Source of the DNA: Branchinecta lynchi
Lineage: Eukaryota > Arthropoda > Branchiopoda > Anostraca > Branchinectidae
NCBI GenBank assembly: GCA_023053575.1
Contig: JAKZAP010000022.1
Location: forward strand, 731,001-795,000
Direction: 5' to 3'
Length of the DNA stretch: 64,000 nucleotides
Part shown: one piece after another, positions 47,301 to 58,093 of the stretch
Layout of the letters: each line of letters begins with the position of its first letter
Numbering within the stretch: the first letter of the stretch is position 1
Notes under the pieces: model-generated
The model's database searches: none
What the model saw: the letters and a program-made list of their open reading frames with translations, nothing else
Told to the model about the DNA's origin: nothing
Program-made: the position numbers and the translations under genes

Positions 47301-48870
47301 AGCTAGCAATTTTTCTTTCTAATTATAAAAGGATCCAGATTTTGCAAAATAAAACCATTCGTTTGGTTTCGGACATAAACAAGACCAAAGGCTTCGATGG
47401 GATCCCAAAACTTTAATATTTGATCCAGACAATAGAGTCTTATAGAGGTCCAGTCTTTGCCAGACTCCTTAAGCATTTTACTAATAAATTTTAGAAACAG
47501 ATTAAGGCAAACGGTAATCATCTGAGAAGACCAAGTTTAAATATGGATTCACCATGGTGTGTTTACCCCTATAGCCTGCGTCATGTCTACTTTGACGAAA
47601 GTACCGGCCTTACTTCTGCCAAATTTCCGGTTTCAGCCTGATTCGTGGCGAACTATGCGTCCAGGTAGAAAATCATTGGCATACACGAATTCAGCATGCC
47701 TTCTTGGCCGTAAATCGAACACCTCATGAAATTCATATAAAACTTTTACATTTAAGAAATTCTCCGGTTTTGGACGGATTCCGGGCGATCTACTTGTCCG
47801 CCGAAAAAAAAATCATATTATGATTCAGCATGTTTCCCTATCCTTGAATCGAACCCCTAATCAGCTTCAGATTAAACTTTTACTTTTGACAAATCTTCCG
47901 ATTTTGGCCGGATTCCGGGCGATCTACTTGTCCGCCGAAAAAAAAATCATATTATGATTCAGCACGTTTCCCTATCCTTGAATCGAACCCCTAATCAGCT
48001 TCAGATTAAACTTTTACTTTTGACAAATCTTCCGATTTTGGCCGGATTCCGGGCGATCTACTTGTCCGACGAGAAAATTATTTTCATATTCAAATTCATC
48101 ATGTCTTCTTACCACTAAATCGCACATTTAATCAACTTCAGATAAAACTTTTACTTTTAAGAAACTTTCCGGTTTGGGCCGAATTCCAGGTGAACTACTT
48201 GTCCAGCGAGAAAATGGTTTTCATATTCGTATCCACCATGTCATCTTACCTCTTAATCGACTATCTCATTAGCTTCTAAAAAATATTTTTGTCGCCCCTT
48301 AATTTGAAACCCCTTACCTCCCTTAAATATGCAGCTATCGGGCCCATCTACGAACTTGGCCTTTCCCTTGACTTGAAGAATCCTGACACCAAGTTTCATC
48401 AAACGTCTCATTCCCTTCGAGAGTTATCATGCTGACAGACGGACGGACAGATGGACGGACGGACAACTTTTGCGATGTCATAGGTATCCCTGCACTTACG
48501 TTTTGGGATCCCAAAAAGGAGGTTGAATCTAAAACCATTGCAAGCTTTTCCCGGTGTAATGTTCTGAATGTTGGTCAGATTCGTGATTACCAGGCATCAA
48601 TTTTTGTGTTTCAAAGCATGAACCATATATGCCCTGATTACTTCCATGATTTTTTTTCTATGAATCAGGAGCACCACAACTACGACACCAGGAATGCACA
48701 GCTTTTGATTAATTAAAAAAGAAAAACAGTTAAATCTTCTTATATGATTCATAATCTGGGGCCTTCTGTTTGGAATAATCTGCCGGCTAGCATCAGGGAG
48801 TCTGCCACTTTATACGGGTTGAAAAAGAAACTGAAAACTTTCCAATTAATCAGTACGTGTTGAGGGGTAT
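47300..48870 (+). pseudogene. LINE RT C-terminal remnant split by family A copy A9
   Basis: Left piece (47325-47378) reads RIQILQNKTIRLVSD. Right piece (48530-48870) reads NVLNVGQIRDYQ, CPDYFHDFF, NYDTRNAQLL and, after a stop, NLGPSVWNNLPASIRES and LKKKLKTFQ. This order is the thumb and C-terminal end of CR1/L2-like RTs. The family A copy lies between. Confidence 0.7.
47379..48515 (+). repeat. Family A copy A9, complete
   Basis: Head CAAGACCAAAGGCTTCGATGG and tail ACTTACGTTTTGGGATCCC. Two monomers around 47770-48040 are nearly identical (about 131 bp), a recent internal duplication. Confidence 0.8.
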
Positions 48871-49540
48871 GTAGTATTTTTCTTCTTTTTCTTTCTTTTT
48901 TTTCACAGTTGTTCGGGTGGGGCTGAAACTGCTAATGAGTAAATATTTAGGATTCTTGGTGTGTATAGTGTTCAGGTTTAATTGTCTGTTATTTAAGTCA
49001 TAGGCTAGGTGGATAATTGTAGGTTGTTGTGTTTAGTTATTTATTTATTAGATAAAAGTAGTATAATAAATTGCAGCACAAGTCCTTAGGCCTCGTGAAA
49101 CTCCTTAAAACCTCCTTAAACTTAAAAGTCCTTAGCACTTTTTGTTTGCTGCAATAATATATTAGTAATGTTATTTTATTTAAGAAAAAAAATAAAAATA
49201 ATTTGTAATCATCCCACTTTAAATGTAAACAAACCGCAAGTATAAATCCAAAGAAACGTTGAAGATCTTGCACGAATAGCTTGAGTTCCAACAATTGTCT
49301 GACAGCCAGTCAAACCCTTTAAATCTTTTACCATTAGCAAGGTGATAACAAGTACAATAAACCAAATCGAAGCAGCCTAGCCCTTTGTCACAATTAATTA
49401 AGAACGACATATCATCGATCATACGACAGAAGAGTCCAGCTTCCAAATGTTCATTATAGAAGTACGTTGCGTCGTCTTATTTGTTGCTGCTAAATTAAAA
49501 TCCTCATCCATAGATAACTCAACTCCACATATATATCCCC
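48870..49540. other. Unassigned region with a coding-like minus-strand frame
   Basis: 49219-49470 on the minus strand reads a frame rich in Trp, Cys and Asp (for example FCRMIDDMSFL, KGLGCFDLVYC, FDWLSDNCW) that looks protein-coding in composition. An overlapping frame carries on beyond it. I cannot assign a family. It may be a decayed exon or TE gene fragment. Confidence 0.35.
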
Positions 49541-50168
49541 AACCACTATGAAAGAAGCACAAAGGAATTTCATCGCCTTATCTCAGTCGCTGTCAAGTTA
49601 AAACATTAAAAAATGGGCAATCTGGACCCAATTTCCCTTGAACCAAGTAAGGATGGAGTTTAGGACCCGCAAAAAGTAAAAAGAGATCCCAATGCTCACA
49701 AACCTACCAAGTTTCAACTCGATACCTGTTGATTTCTGTCAGGGGTAGCAATTTTTCCTCCTGGGCAATCTGGGCCCAGTTTCCCATGAACGGGCTGGGT
49801 GGGGGAGGTGCAAACTTCAAAAGCAATTTCCCAGCCCTAGGATCTACATGTACAAGGAATTTCATCGTCCTATGTCCAGTTCTAGTCAAGTTATGAACAT
49901 TACTCACTGGTCCATGTGGTCCCATTTCTAAACGGGGTTGGGGTAGGGGGTGTGACCCTCAAAAAGCAAACTGGACCCCAATACCCCACTCGTGTACCAA
50001 GTTTGAACTTGATACTTGCACTGGTTCACGAGTTATGCGCTCCGCAAAATACGGTGAAAACCGAAAATCGAAAACCAAAAGCTGAAAGCTGCTACAGCGC
50101 TCGCAATAGTGGATTGTTCCAAGGAACACTCCACTAAAAAATTATATAAAAATTTTAAAAATTATACA
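49540..50168 (-). repeat. Family C dispersed repeat
   Basis: On the minus strand it begins with a hairpin (GTTCC TT GGAAC), then ATAACTCGTGAA, TCAAGTTCAAACTTGGTAC, and two monomers of about 150-180 bp with CAATCTGG-type and GAAATTCCTTGT segments. The head resembles the core of family A. Confidence 0.5.
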
Positions 50169-51340
50169 GCAAAACGTAAGTGGAGGGACACATGTGACAT
50201 CGCAAAATTTGTTCGTCAGTCCGTCCGTCCATCTGTCCACCCGACTGCCGTCCGTCTGTACGTCCATCTGTCCGTGCGTCTGTCCGACCGTCTGTACGTC
50301 TTCTGTCCGTCCGTCTGTCCGTCTGTCCATACGTCTGTCCGTCCGTACGTCTGTCCGTCCGTACCTCTGTCCGTCCGTACCTCTGTCCGTCCGTACCTCT
50401 GTCCGTCCGTACGTTTGTCCGTCCGTCTGTTCGTCCGTCCGTCCGTCCGTCTGTCCGTCCATCCGTCCGTCTGTCTGTCCGTCCGTCTGTCAGCACGATA
50501 ACTCTCGTAGGCAATAAGATATTCTGATGAAACTTGGTGTGAGGATTCTTCAAGTCAAGGGAAAGGTCAAGTTCGTAGATATGCCCGATAGCTGAATATT
50601 TAGGGTAGGGGGAGGGATTTCAAATTAAGGGGTGACATAAATATTTTTTAAAAGCTAATGAGATAGTCGATTAAGGGGTAAACGACATGCTGAACACGAA
50701 TATGAAAACTATTTTCTCGCCGGACAAGTAGTTCACCCGGAAGCCGGCAAAAACCGGAAAGTTTGCTAAAAGTAAAAGTTCTATCTGAAGTTGATTAGAT
50801 GTCCGATTTAGGGGTAAGAAGAAATGCTGAATCCGAATATGAAAATGTCTCGTCGGACAAGTGATCGCCAGGAATCCGGCCGAAACCGGAAAATTTGTTA
50901 AAAGTAAGAGCTTTATATGAATTTCATTAGATGTTCGATTTACGGGTAAGAAGACAGGCTGAATTCGTCTATGACAATCATTTTCTATCTTTACACATAG
51001 TTCGCCACGAATCCGGGTGAAATCGGAAAATTTTTTAATTAGAGGTTCGATTTTGGGAAGGAGATACGCTGAATCCGTTTTTGAACTTTTTTATTTTTTA
51101 GTTCACCCGGAATCCGGCTGAAACCGGAAATTTGGCAGAAGTAAGGCAGAAACGTTCGTCAAAGTAGATATGAGGCTATCTATAGGGGTAAACACACGTG
51201 GTGAATCCATACTTGAACTTACCAATTGCCTTAATCTGTTTCTAAATTTTATTAGTAAAGTGCTCAAGGAGTCTGGCGAAGACTGGGCCTGTATAAGACC
51301 CGATTGTCTGGGTCAAATGTTAAATTTGTAGGATCCCATC
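50168..51340 (-). repeat. Family A copy A10 with expanded microsatellite
   Basis: Inverted complete copy, starting ACGTAAGTGGAGGG and ending GGGATCCCATCG. The (GTCC/GTCT)n tract is expanded to about 290 bp (50208-50495) against 15-45 bp elsewhere. Long frames over it in all directions are simple-repeat artefacts. Confidence 0.8.
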
Positions 51341-51659
51341 GAGCTTGGTATGTGCTGATCGCATCTTTGCTTTTCTAGAAATTTGTAAACCCGCAAGATT
51401 GTCTCGCTTTCAATACCGCAAGCATAGTGGGCGGTGCTGTGAGTATGGCCCGTTGCAAAGCTTGGAAACTCAGGTCTTGGCCATAGCAAAATAACACTAG
51501 GGAGTAGCACCAAGACTTGAAAATAGTGACTCAAACTAGAGTAGCAGCGACGCTATAGCACCACTAGCGACTGAGAACATCCTTACTGAAACTCAATCAG
51601 TCGTGCACCATCGGTGGCTCCAATAATTTCATAGTCAGACATGGCATGGATTTAGCACC

Positions 51660-52150
51660 GTTTTTGTCTAAAAACTCACCGAGAATGCGCTAAAAGCCGC
51701 CGAGAATATCATAAATGTCGCCGAGAACCCTCTATTTGCTCTTGAGGCGATTTATGTGTAACCAAGAGATAACACAATTTGTCGCCGAGATTAACGCCTT
51801 TGTAGCCGAGATTTCCGCGAAAAATATGTCGTCGAGAAGTACAAAAATGTAGCCAAAAATTATCAATGTAGTCATAAATGTAACCGAGAACCCCAAAAAT
51901 GTTGCCCAAAAAATGCAAGGAAAGTCACCGAGATTGCAGAAAATGTAGCCGAGATTACGCAAAATGCAAGCGAAAAAAAGTAGACTGTAAAAATGAAAAA
52001 CTTGTCGCCGAGAAATCCATAAATGTAGCCGAGATTGCGACTGATTTCACCGAGATTACAAGAAAAATGAATCAGACTAGAATTATGTTGCCGAGAATTC
52101 CAAAAACGTAGCCGAGATTACGCAAAATGTAACCGAGATGTCCAGAAAAA
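51660..52150. repeat. Degenerate 21-nt tandem repeat, GCCGAGATT family
   Basis: About 20 imperfect units of the form GCCGAGATTNCGCAAAATGTA, spacing mostly near 21 nt. Start and end are gradual. Flanked by unassigned sequence (51340-51660). Confidence 0.7.
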
Positions 52151-52247
52151 GATACACTGTCCAAAAAAAGGCGATGCCAAGAAACCCAGAAACGTTGACA
52201 AGATTGCTGCACTGGTCAAAATCTATTTCCAAATAGTTCCATATTTT

Positions 52248-54176
52248 ATGGCACTTGAGCTTACTCATGTGCCATATAGCGATTGTAAATTCTGTCCGTC
52301 AGTCGGTCTGTTTGTCCCGGTTTTGCTAGTTCGGGCACTTCCAGATAAGCTAGGACGATGAAACTTGGCAGGCATATCATGAACTGGACCAGATTAAATT
52401 AGAAATGGTCGCTTCCCCGATCCGATCATCTGGAGGGGAGTGGAGGGAGGGGGAATCCGGATGAATAGGAAAAATGAGATATTTTTAGCTTACGAAAGAG
52501 TGATTGGATCTTAATGAAACTTGATATATGGATGGACTTCGTGTCTCAGACCCTCTATTTTAAATCCAGACCGGATCCGGTGACATTGGGGGGAGTTGCA
52601 GGGGGAAACCGGAAATCTTGGAAAACACTTAGAGTGGAGGGATCCGGATGAAACTTGGTAGAAAGTACAAGCAAAAGTCCTAGATACGTGACTGATATAA
52701 CCGGAACGGGTCTGCTCACTTTTGGGGAGTTGGGGGGGGGGAGAAGTCCGAATTTGTAGTGATCTCGCGAGTTCCGTGCTTCCTGATGGAACCGGACCCG
52801 ACCAGATTAAATAGGAAATCGTCAATTCCCCGATTCGACCATCTGGGGGGGGGGGAGTGGAGGGAGGGTGAAGCCAAAATTTGAGGTATTTTTAGCTTGC
52901 GAACGGGTGATTGGATCTTGATGAAAGTTGATATTTAGGATGACCTCGTGTCTCAGACATCTCAATTTAAATCGGGGCCGGATCCGATGACACTGGGGGG
53001 AGTTGGAGGAGGGAACAGGAAATTTTGAGAAACGCTTAGAGTGGAGGGATCGGGATGAAACTTGGTGGGAAAAACAAGCACAAGTCCTAGACACGTCATT
53101 GACATAACCGGACCGGATCAGGGCACTATGGGGGAGTTGGGGTGGGGTTCCGGATTTCTAGCGATCCCACGAGTTCGGCATACTTCCTGATGTCCTAGGG
53201 CGATGAAACTTGGCAGGTATGTCAGAGATCCGAACAGATTGACTTGAGAACAGCCGTTTCCCGGACCAAACCATCGTGGGGGGAGTGGGTTGATGGGGAG
53301 TACGGAATCTAGTGGCGTGCATAACTTTTGAACGGGTGATCAGATTTGAATGAAACTTGTCTGGTGAGCTATCGCCTCGGACGTTCAGTGTCACGTCCGG
53401 GTCGGGTCCGGTACCTGTGGGGATGGGGGGGGGGGAATTCAAGAAACTCTAAAAGCAGAGGGATTGGGACGAAACTTAATGGATGGAACAAGCATTAGGC
53501 CTAGATGAAATTGACGGAGCCAGATGGTTTCGGGGCTCTGTGGGGGGAGTTGGAGGGGGTTTCCTGGAATTCCGGTAGTCGTGAGTTAGAATAGTTCGAG
53601 ATGTAAAACGACAACGAAACTTTGCAGGCCTATTAGCGACCCGAATTATCTTGACTTAAGAACCTGACACAACATACCCCCGGAAACTTTCGTTCCTAGA
53701 TCCGAGCATTTTTGGCGAGCAAGAGAAGAGAAATATGGAAACTGACTTCTATAAATTGCAAACAAGTGGTCTGATTCGAGTGAAACTTCATGGGTGATAC
53801 GAATCGATGCCTCGACATGTAAAACATGCGTTCGAACCATATGCGACCACGATTAGGGGAATTGGGGGTGGGGGGACTTTTGACATGCACAAAAACCAAA
53901 CGGATGGACCGAATGAGATGCAAATTCAACAGTGCCGAGTTTATGCGGTCTAGATTTGTTATTTGGCGTCCGGGCCGGATTCGGCCAAGGTAGGGGGGGG
54001 GGGTACTGGAAAATTGCAGATAGGCTATGCTCCAATTTCAGTAAAACTTGATGGACAGGAACAGGGAATTAAGAGATTGGGCCCGAACCGGCTCCGACAA
54101 CGTTGGTGGGAGGGGGAGGGGGGGGGGGGTACCGGAAAAAATGCTCAGATTCGAGTGAAACTTGATAGATGGTAAG
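52248..54176 (+). repeat. Family B copy B7, cut by the viral element
   Basis: Begins TATGGCACTTGAGC with the family hairpin (one mismatch), (CGGTCTG) microsatellite and tandem monomers. It is collinear with B3 up to GGTAAG (54171-54176), after which the Polinton-like element starts. The remaining 350 bp of the family are expected beyond the element. Confidence 0.75.
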
Positions 54177-54416
54177 TAGTATAAGATCGCCGCTCCCACT
54201 CCACCCTCCCCCCAATTTCAAAACCCCATTTTAACATCAATTTCTTAAATTTTAACATCCTTTTTACCAAATTATCCCCCTTTTTAAGAACATTTTATTT
54301 TCTTAATTCCAAAATAAAGGATACAAGAAATGAGAAATATTACCCTTTACTACATATAAAATACTACAATATACACTACTTCTTTTTTTTTACATTTTTC
54401 ATTTTTTATTCAAATA
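54177..54416. repeat. Left terminal region of the viral element
   Basis: Starts (T)AGTATAAGATCGCCGC at the junction. The first 50 bp are C-rich, then strongly AT-rich. Polinton ends usually start AG and are inverted repeats of hundreds of bp; the partner end is not in the window, so the inverted repeat is unproven. No gene. Confidence 0.6.
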
Positions 54417-54725
54417 TTACTGAGTAAACAGTTTTAAATCCACATATGTTTCTTTGTTCTTGTTTTCGCGTACAATCGGTTGCAAAACTAGATTTTTCTT
54501 TAAAAGTAATTCGTTAGCAATGGCATTATATTTCTGTGTTATAAACAAATCACAGGGTTTGTCATTATGATTAATAACTACAACCAACTTATCACCGTAT
54601 TTTGTCTTAGCAATTCTCATTTTAACGATAGTATATTTCAAACCTAGAACTAGTTCTTCTTTCCTGATTGTCTCATTGTATTTATTCATTCTGATTGTAT
54701 TCAAGACTTCCTTTGTGGACTCCAT
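54417..54725 (-). CDS. Small viral protein of 102 aa, possible OB-fold
   Basis: Last gene of the minus-strand series. The middle reads LGLKYTIVKMR..TKYGDKLVVVI, a strand-rich layout seen in small OB-fold or nucleic-acid-binding proteins of Polinton-like elements; the match is by pattern only. Start ATG at 54725 lies in TAATAAATG; TAA stop at 54417. Thirty-seven bp separate it from the capsid gene. No lesion. Function otherwise unknown. Confidence 0.6.
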   Translation of the reverse strand: MESTKEVLNTIRMNKYNETIRKEELVLGLKYTIVKMRIAKTKYGDKLVVVINHNDKPCDLFITQKYNAIANELLLKKNLVLQPIVRENKNKETYVDLKLFTQ

Positions 54726-54762
54726 TTATTAGGGGATGATTTTATTAAATAAAAATCCAGGC

Positions 54763-56100
54763 TCACAAACTCACATACATATTGTTATTGATAATATCTA
54801 ATGTAGCTTTTCTTTCATAATATATAACACAGTAAACATTATATGGTACGGGTTGATTATCTTTCAACGTTAAACTTATTTCAATATCAGCAGTTGTTCC
54901 ATTATAAATATTTGACTCGTGTTTGGAAACATCGAAACAGAATAGTGGATATACTTCTTTAAATTCTTCTATACTAACAACACTACCAGTATCAAATGCT
55001 AATTGTTTATAACCCAAATGTATGAACCTATTGTAAAGATTTGAGTATTTACATATATCATCGCTAAAATCACATTTAAGTGGTTCTTCAGGATATTTAT
55101 CACCATTAATTCTAAGTTCTATGTCTGTTAAATCCATATGATCAAACATCATATTATTCATTAATTGATTGTTATGCTTTTCATTTTTCTGTAGCATCAC
55201 AACTACTTTTGTTGGATTGTTTCTCTCAGAAATAACTTTCCAAGTGTGTTCCTTATTTTGACTAACATCGCTTTTATAAGTATTACATGCTTCCCACATC
55301 AGATTATGCTTTCTGTCCTTTGCCAATCCCTTTTCTAATTGACTCATCATTTCGATACTAGGAGCTACACTAGGGATCTTCCAGAATAAATACTCGATGA
55401 CTACTTTGAAATTAGTATTTCCATTTCTTATAATCATGTTGTTATCATCATTTCTTCTTAGAAATATTTTATGCGATGCACCTCTGAAGAATCGTTTGTT
55501 TCCTTTCAAAAATCCAAACAATTCTGATAATGGTAAATACATATTTACGAATTTACTGCTCTTTGTTCTGTTATATCTTTTTTCAAATCCTTTATTATAA
55601 TTATCATTATTGGTCAACCTGACTGTTCCAGCCCCTGCAGTAAACGAAGCAATTACAGGATTGATTTCTTTCCCTTGATTATAATCTTTATACCAGAAAT
55701 GATTTCTTGCAGCACTTCTAGAATAATCATCAGAGTATTCAATCAACTTTGTAACGGTAGTTGTAATACCAACATGATTCATTTTTTCAACCGATTCATC
55801 GTTTATTACATACTCAGCGGTACTGAATAAATTAAATCCATTATTCGTTAAAGTAGCAACATCGGTTGCAGCTATAGGAGTCCCATCTTCATTTACTATT
55901 CTTACACTGACATCAAGATAACTTTCACTTGGATAAAACCAAGAATCTAATTTCTTTGTTACGAATTCAAACTCTGATTTATTAGATACATTCACATCTG
56001 TTTCTCGAATTTCTTTAAATTCATATTTAACCACTGTTTCATCCACAAGCGGTTCATCAAAAATGTTCCATTGCGGACTGATAACTTTATTTACTGCCAT
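54763..56100 (-). CDS. Major capsid protein (double jelly-roll, hexon-like)
   Basis: 445 residues, the usual size for adintovirus/Polinton major capsid proteins. The N-terminal third has the expected order: WNIFDEP, a polar strand region, EFEF, then SESYLDVSVRIVN with DGTPI, then a TLTNNGFNLFSTAEYVIN segment and Y-rich loops. The C-terminal jelly roll has SLTLKDNQPVPYNVYCVIYYER. Trimers of such proteins form hexameric capsomers of icosahedral virions. ATG at 56100 in TATAAATGG; TGA stop. Frame intact over its full length. The identification rests on size, position beside the penton-like gene and N-terminal pattern; an HMM search would settle it. Confidence 0.82.
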   Translation of the reverse strand: MAVNKVISPQWNIFDEPLVDETVVKYEFKEIRETDVNVSNKSEFEFVTKKLDSWFYPSESYLDVSVRIVNEDGTPIAATDVATLTNNGFNLFSTAEYVINDESVEKMNHVGITTTVTKLIEYSDDYSRSAARNHFWYKDYNQGKEINPVIASFTAGAGTVRLTNNDNYNKGFEKRYNRTKSSKFVNMYLPLSELFGFLKGNKRFFRGASHKIFLRRNDDNNMIIRNGNTNFKVVIEYLFWKIPSVAPSIEMMSQLEKGLAKDRKHNLMWEACNTYKSDVSQNKEHTWKVISERNNPTKVVVMLQKNEKHNNQLMNNMMFDHMDLTDIELRINGDKYPEEPLKCDFSDDICKYSNLYNRFIHLGYKQLAFDTGSVVSIEEFKEVYPLFCFDVSKHESNIYNGTTADIEISLTLKDNQPVPYNVYCVIYYERKATLDIINNNMYVSL

Positions 56101-56130
56101 TTATATAAGAAAGAAATTATTAAATAAAAC

Positions 56131-56487
56131 TTATTTCAGAATCTTTAATCCATTGCCAGTCATTAACGTTTTGATCAAGTCCTGACTTCTTTGGTTTAAA
56201 ATCCTTTTATTTGTACCGATAAGATCCTTCATCGATTTTTTGTTTCCAATTACATCAATGAGTTCCTTCTTGTTTACATTGATCAGATCTTTCCCATATT
56301 CTATTGCTCTGTTTTTCAACAACTCAAATCTCGGTTTAATAATATTATTATACATTGACATAGCCCCATCTTTTATTTGTTTTGCTGACGTTTGAAATAA
56401 ATGGGAATTAACAATGTTTTTGAATACACTACCGATTCCACTTCCATACTGCCTTTTATAAAGTAATCGCTTATTATTAATCAACAT
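56131..56487 (-). CDS. Small virion-core-like protein (PX-type), 118 aa
   Basis: Basic, with a GSGIGSVFKNI glycine-rich amphipathic N-terminal segment (residues 15-25), lysine-rich helices, and a GNGLKILK end. Size and the (R)QYGSGIG pattern recall small core or pX/pVI-like proteins of adintoviruses, thought to bind DNA or membranes inside the capsid. ATG at 56487 in TATAAATG; TAA stop. It lies between penton-like and hexon-like genes, which supports a structural role. Sequence is too short for certainty. Confidence 0.55.
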   Translation of the reverse strand: MLINNKRLLYKRQYGSGIGSVFKNIVNSHLFQTSAKQIKDGAMSMYNNIIKPRFELLKNRAIEYGKDLINVNKKELIDVIGNKKSMKDLIGTNKRILNQRSQDLIKTLMTGNGLKILK

Positions 56488-56519
56488 TTATAGGTAAATA
56501 ATTTTATTTCACTAATCCT

Positions 56520-57242
56520 TTAAGCTTTTCTTAAATGCAGCACGTATCCAACGTTATCACCATTCAAATCGATAGATCTTCCCAACTGATCAGTAATTGT
56601 CATTCTCAAGGAGTAAATAAAGTCTTTTGTATTAATAGGAAGGTAGATTAATTGTCTAGGATTCTCAACAATTTGACAACCCGGTTCTGTATTCGGAACA
56701 AATGTCCAAATGACATCTGATTTACTTTTGTTTACGATAGAACTGTTTACAAGAGAGCAGTGAATTTGAATTTTATCAACGCTTCTTGTTATATTCGGAA
56801 GCTTTGTACCTTCATTGATTTTCTTAGATATCTCACTATCCTTCTCAAATCCTAAAATCTGACACAAGTCACTATTAAATCTAAACACATATTTTTCTTG
56901 TAATAGTATGACAAATCTCATAGATGCTGGATTGGATGAAATTACAATAGGACATTTATCTTTTGGGGTATCAAAATACTGACACAAAAAATAATTCAAA
57001 CAATCATCGTTATACATCCCATTAGGAATAGTAACATTCATCCATTCTGTTGCATTATTATCTTCATCTTTCCTGTATTGAAATGTATTATTTCCAAATT
57101 TATCACTTATATTATGCCACGAATACCACAAAGTACACTGATTCAAACCTATTTCATAATCCCAATTACGATTCAATTCGATTGGTTGACTAAATGTTAT
57201 ATCAATGATACTTTCATTACCTTCAATGTTTAACAACACCAT
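56520..57242 (-). CDS. Minor capsid (penton-like) protein, 240 aa
   Basis: Opens with VLLNIEGNESIIDITFSQPI and RNWDYEIGLNQ, continues with a WMNVTIPNGMYNDDCLNYFL segment, and ends in beta-rich sequence. This IEG..ITF / YEI / IPxGxY layout marks a conserved structural protein of Polinton-like elements that has been assigned as the single-jelly-roll penton or an associated vertex protein. ATG at 57242 in TAATAAATGG, only 4 bp after the stop of the gene before it. Frame intact. The penton assignment is inference from the layout. Confidence 0.65.
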   Translation of the reverse strand: MVLLNIEGNESIIDITFSQPIELNRNWDYEIGLNQCTLWYSWHNISDKFGNNTFQYRKDEDNNATEWMNVTIPNGMYNDDCLNYFLCQYFDTPKDKCPIVISSNPASMRFVILLQEKYVFRFNSDLCQILGFEKDSEISKKINEGTKLPNITRSVDKIQIHCSLVNSSIVNKSKSDVIWTFVPNTEPGCQIVENPRQLIYLPINTKDFIYSLRMTITDQLGRSIDLNGDNVGYVLHLRKA

Positions 57243-57245
57243 TTA

Positions 57246-58077
57246 TTAGAAATATTTTGTATATATTGAATTGTAATTTCTATTCGTAAGAAATTTATTT
57301 CGCATTAACGAATCCAAAATATCAATAGCTTCGTTTCTCACCTCATCAGATGTATTTCCGTTTACTCTGCTACCTATCAAAGTGTATAATTTTGAAATCA
57401 TTTCATCACAATTCATAAATATTCCAGTTCCTTGTTGTCTGATAAAGGGTATACTAGATTGAATTTTTTTTTAATCTATCCTTATAGTCTTGTATAAATA
57501 AAATAATTTTATCATACTTACTAGAACTATAACTTTTACTTTTCAGACCACCATAACTTTGACTCATAGATGTTAAATAATTCAGAGCCCCATCTATTTC
57601 GTTAGGATGCTTAAGGTAATAATGAGGCATTTTAAAATAATTATCGGTATCATTCCAGTCATCTTTATATTTTAAATTAATTTGATTTAATAATTCCACA
57701 TCAATATTTAAGTTTAGATTTACGTCATATGGTTTTTCTAGATTGGGTTCTATAGCATGAGTGGGAGCTCGACTCGATTCCTCTGAAGTAGTGGTCTGTA
57801 AAGCTGTTTTAAATGTATCACCTAATCTGACAAACCGTCTTCTTGAATTATTATCACCTTCCTGTAGTTTATTAATTATCGTTTCAGCGTTCTCTTGTAA
57901 TTTTTTGATGGTATCTTTAGTGTTTTCTTTTTATGCTATAATAACTGGAGCGTTTAATTCTGAAGCATATTCCCGAAATCCTGCCTTCTCCATCTCATTT
58001 TGTTGAACCTTTCTTCTCTGAATTTCTCTGTTCTTCACTATATCCGATAAAATATCACTCAAGCGTCTTGAATCCAT
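57246..58077 (-). pseudogene. Coiled-coil structural-type protein, broken twice
   Basis: ATG at 58077 in TATAAATGG opens a charged helical N-terminus (RRLSDILSDIVKNREIQRRK). A TAA at 57931-57933 interrupts after 48 residues. The same frame continues with more coiled-coil (KKLQENAETIINKLQEG), a conserved-looking WNDTDNYFKMPHYYLKHP, and ends at a nine-A run (57462-57470 on the + strand as T). Beyond it the next frame carries a further 70 or so plausible residues (FIRQQGTGIFMNCDE...) to a TAA at 57246. So one nonsense codon and one homopolymer frameshift. No family recognised; its place beside the penton-like gene suggests a virion or assembly role. Confidence 0.65.
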
Positions 58078-58093
58078 TTATATACAACTAATT

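Noticed and set aside
50109..50553. Frames of 95-132 codons rich in SVRPSV or TDGRTDG
   Set aside because: Simple-repeat artefacts of the GTCC/GTCT microsatellite.
57454..57475. A third programmed frameshift at the nine-A run in the coiled-coil gene
   Set aside because: The downstream frame is +1, not -1, and the gene already has a nonsense codon; an indel in the run is simpler. It also shows that homopolymer errors are a real alternative for the other two.
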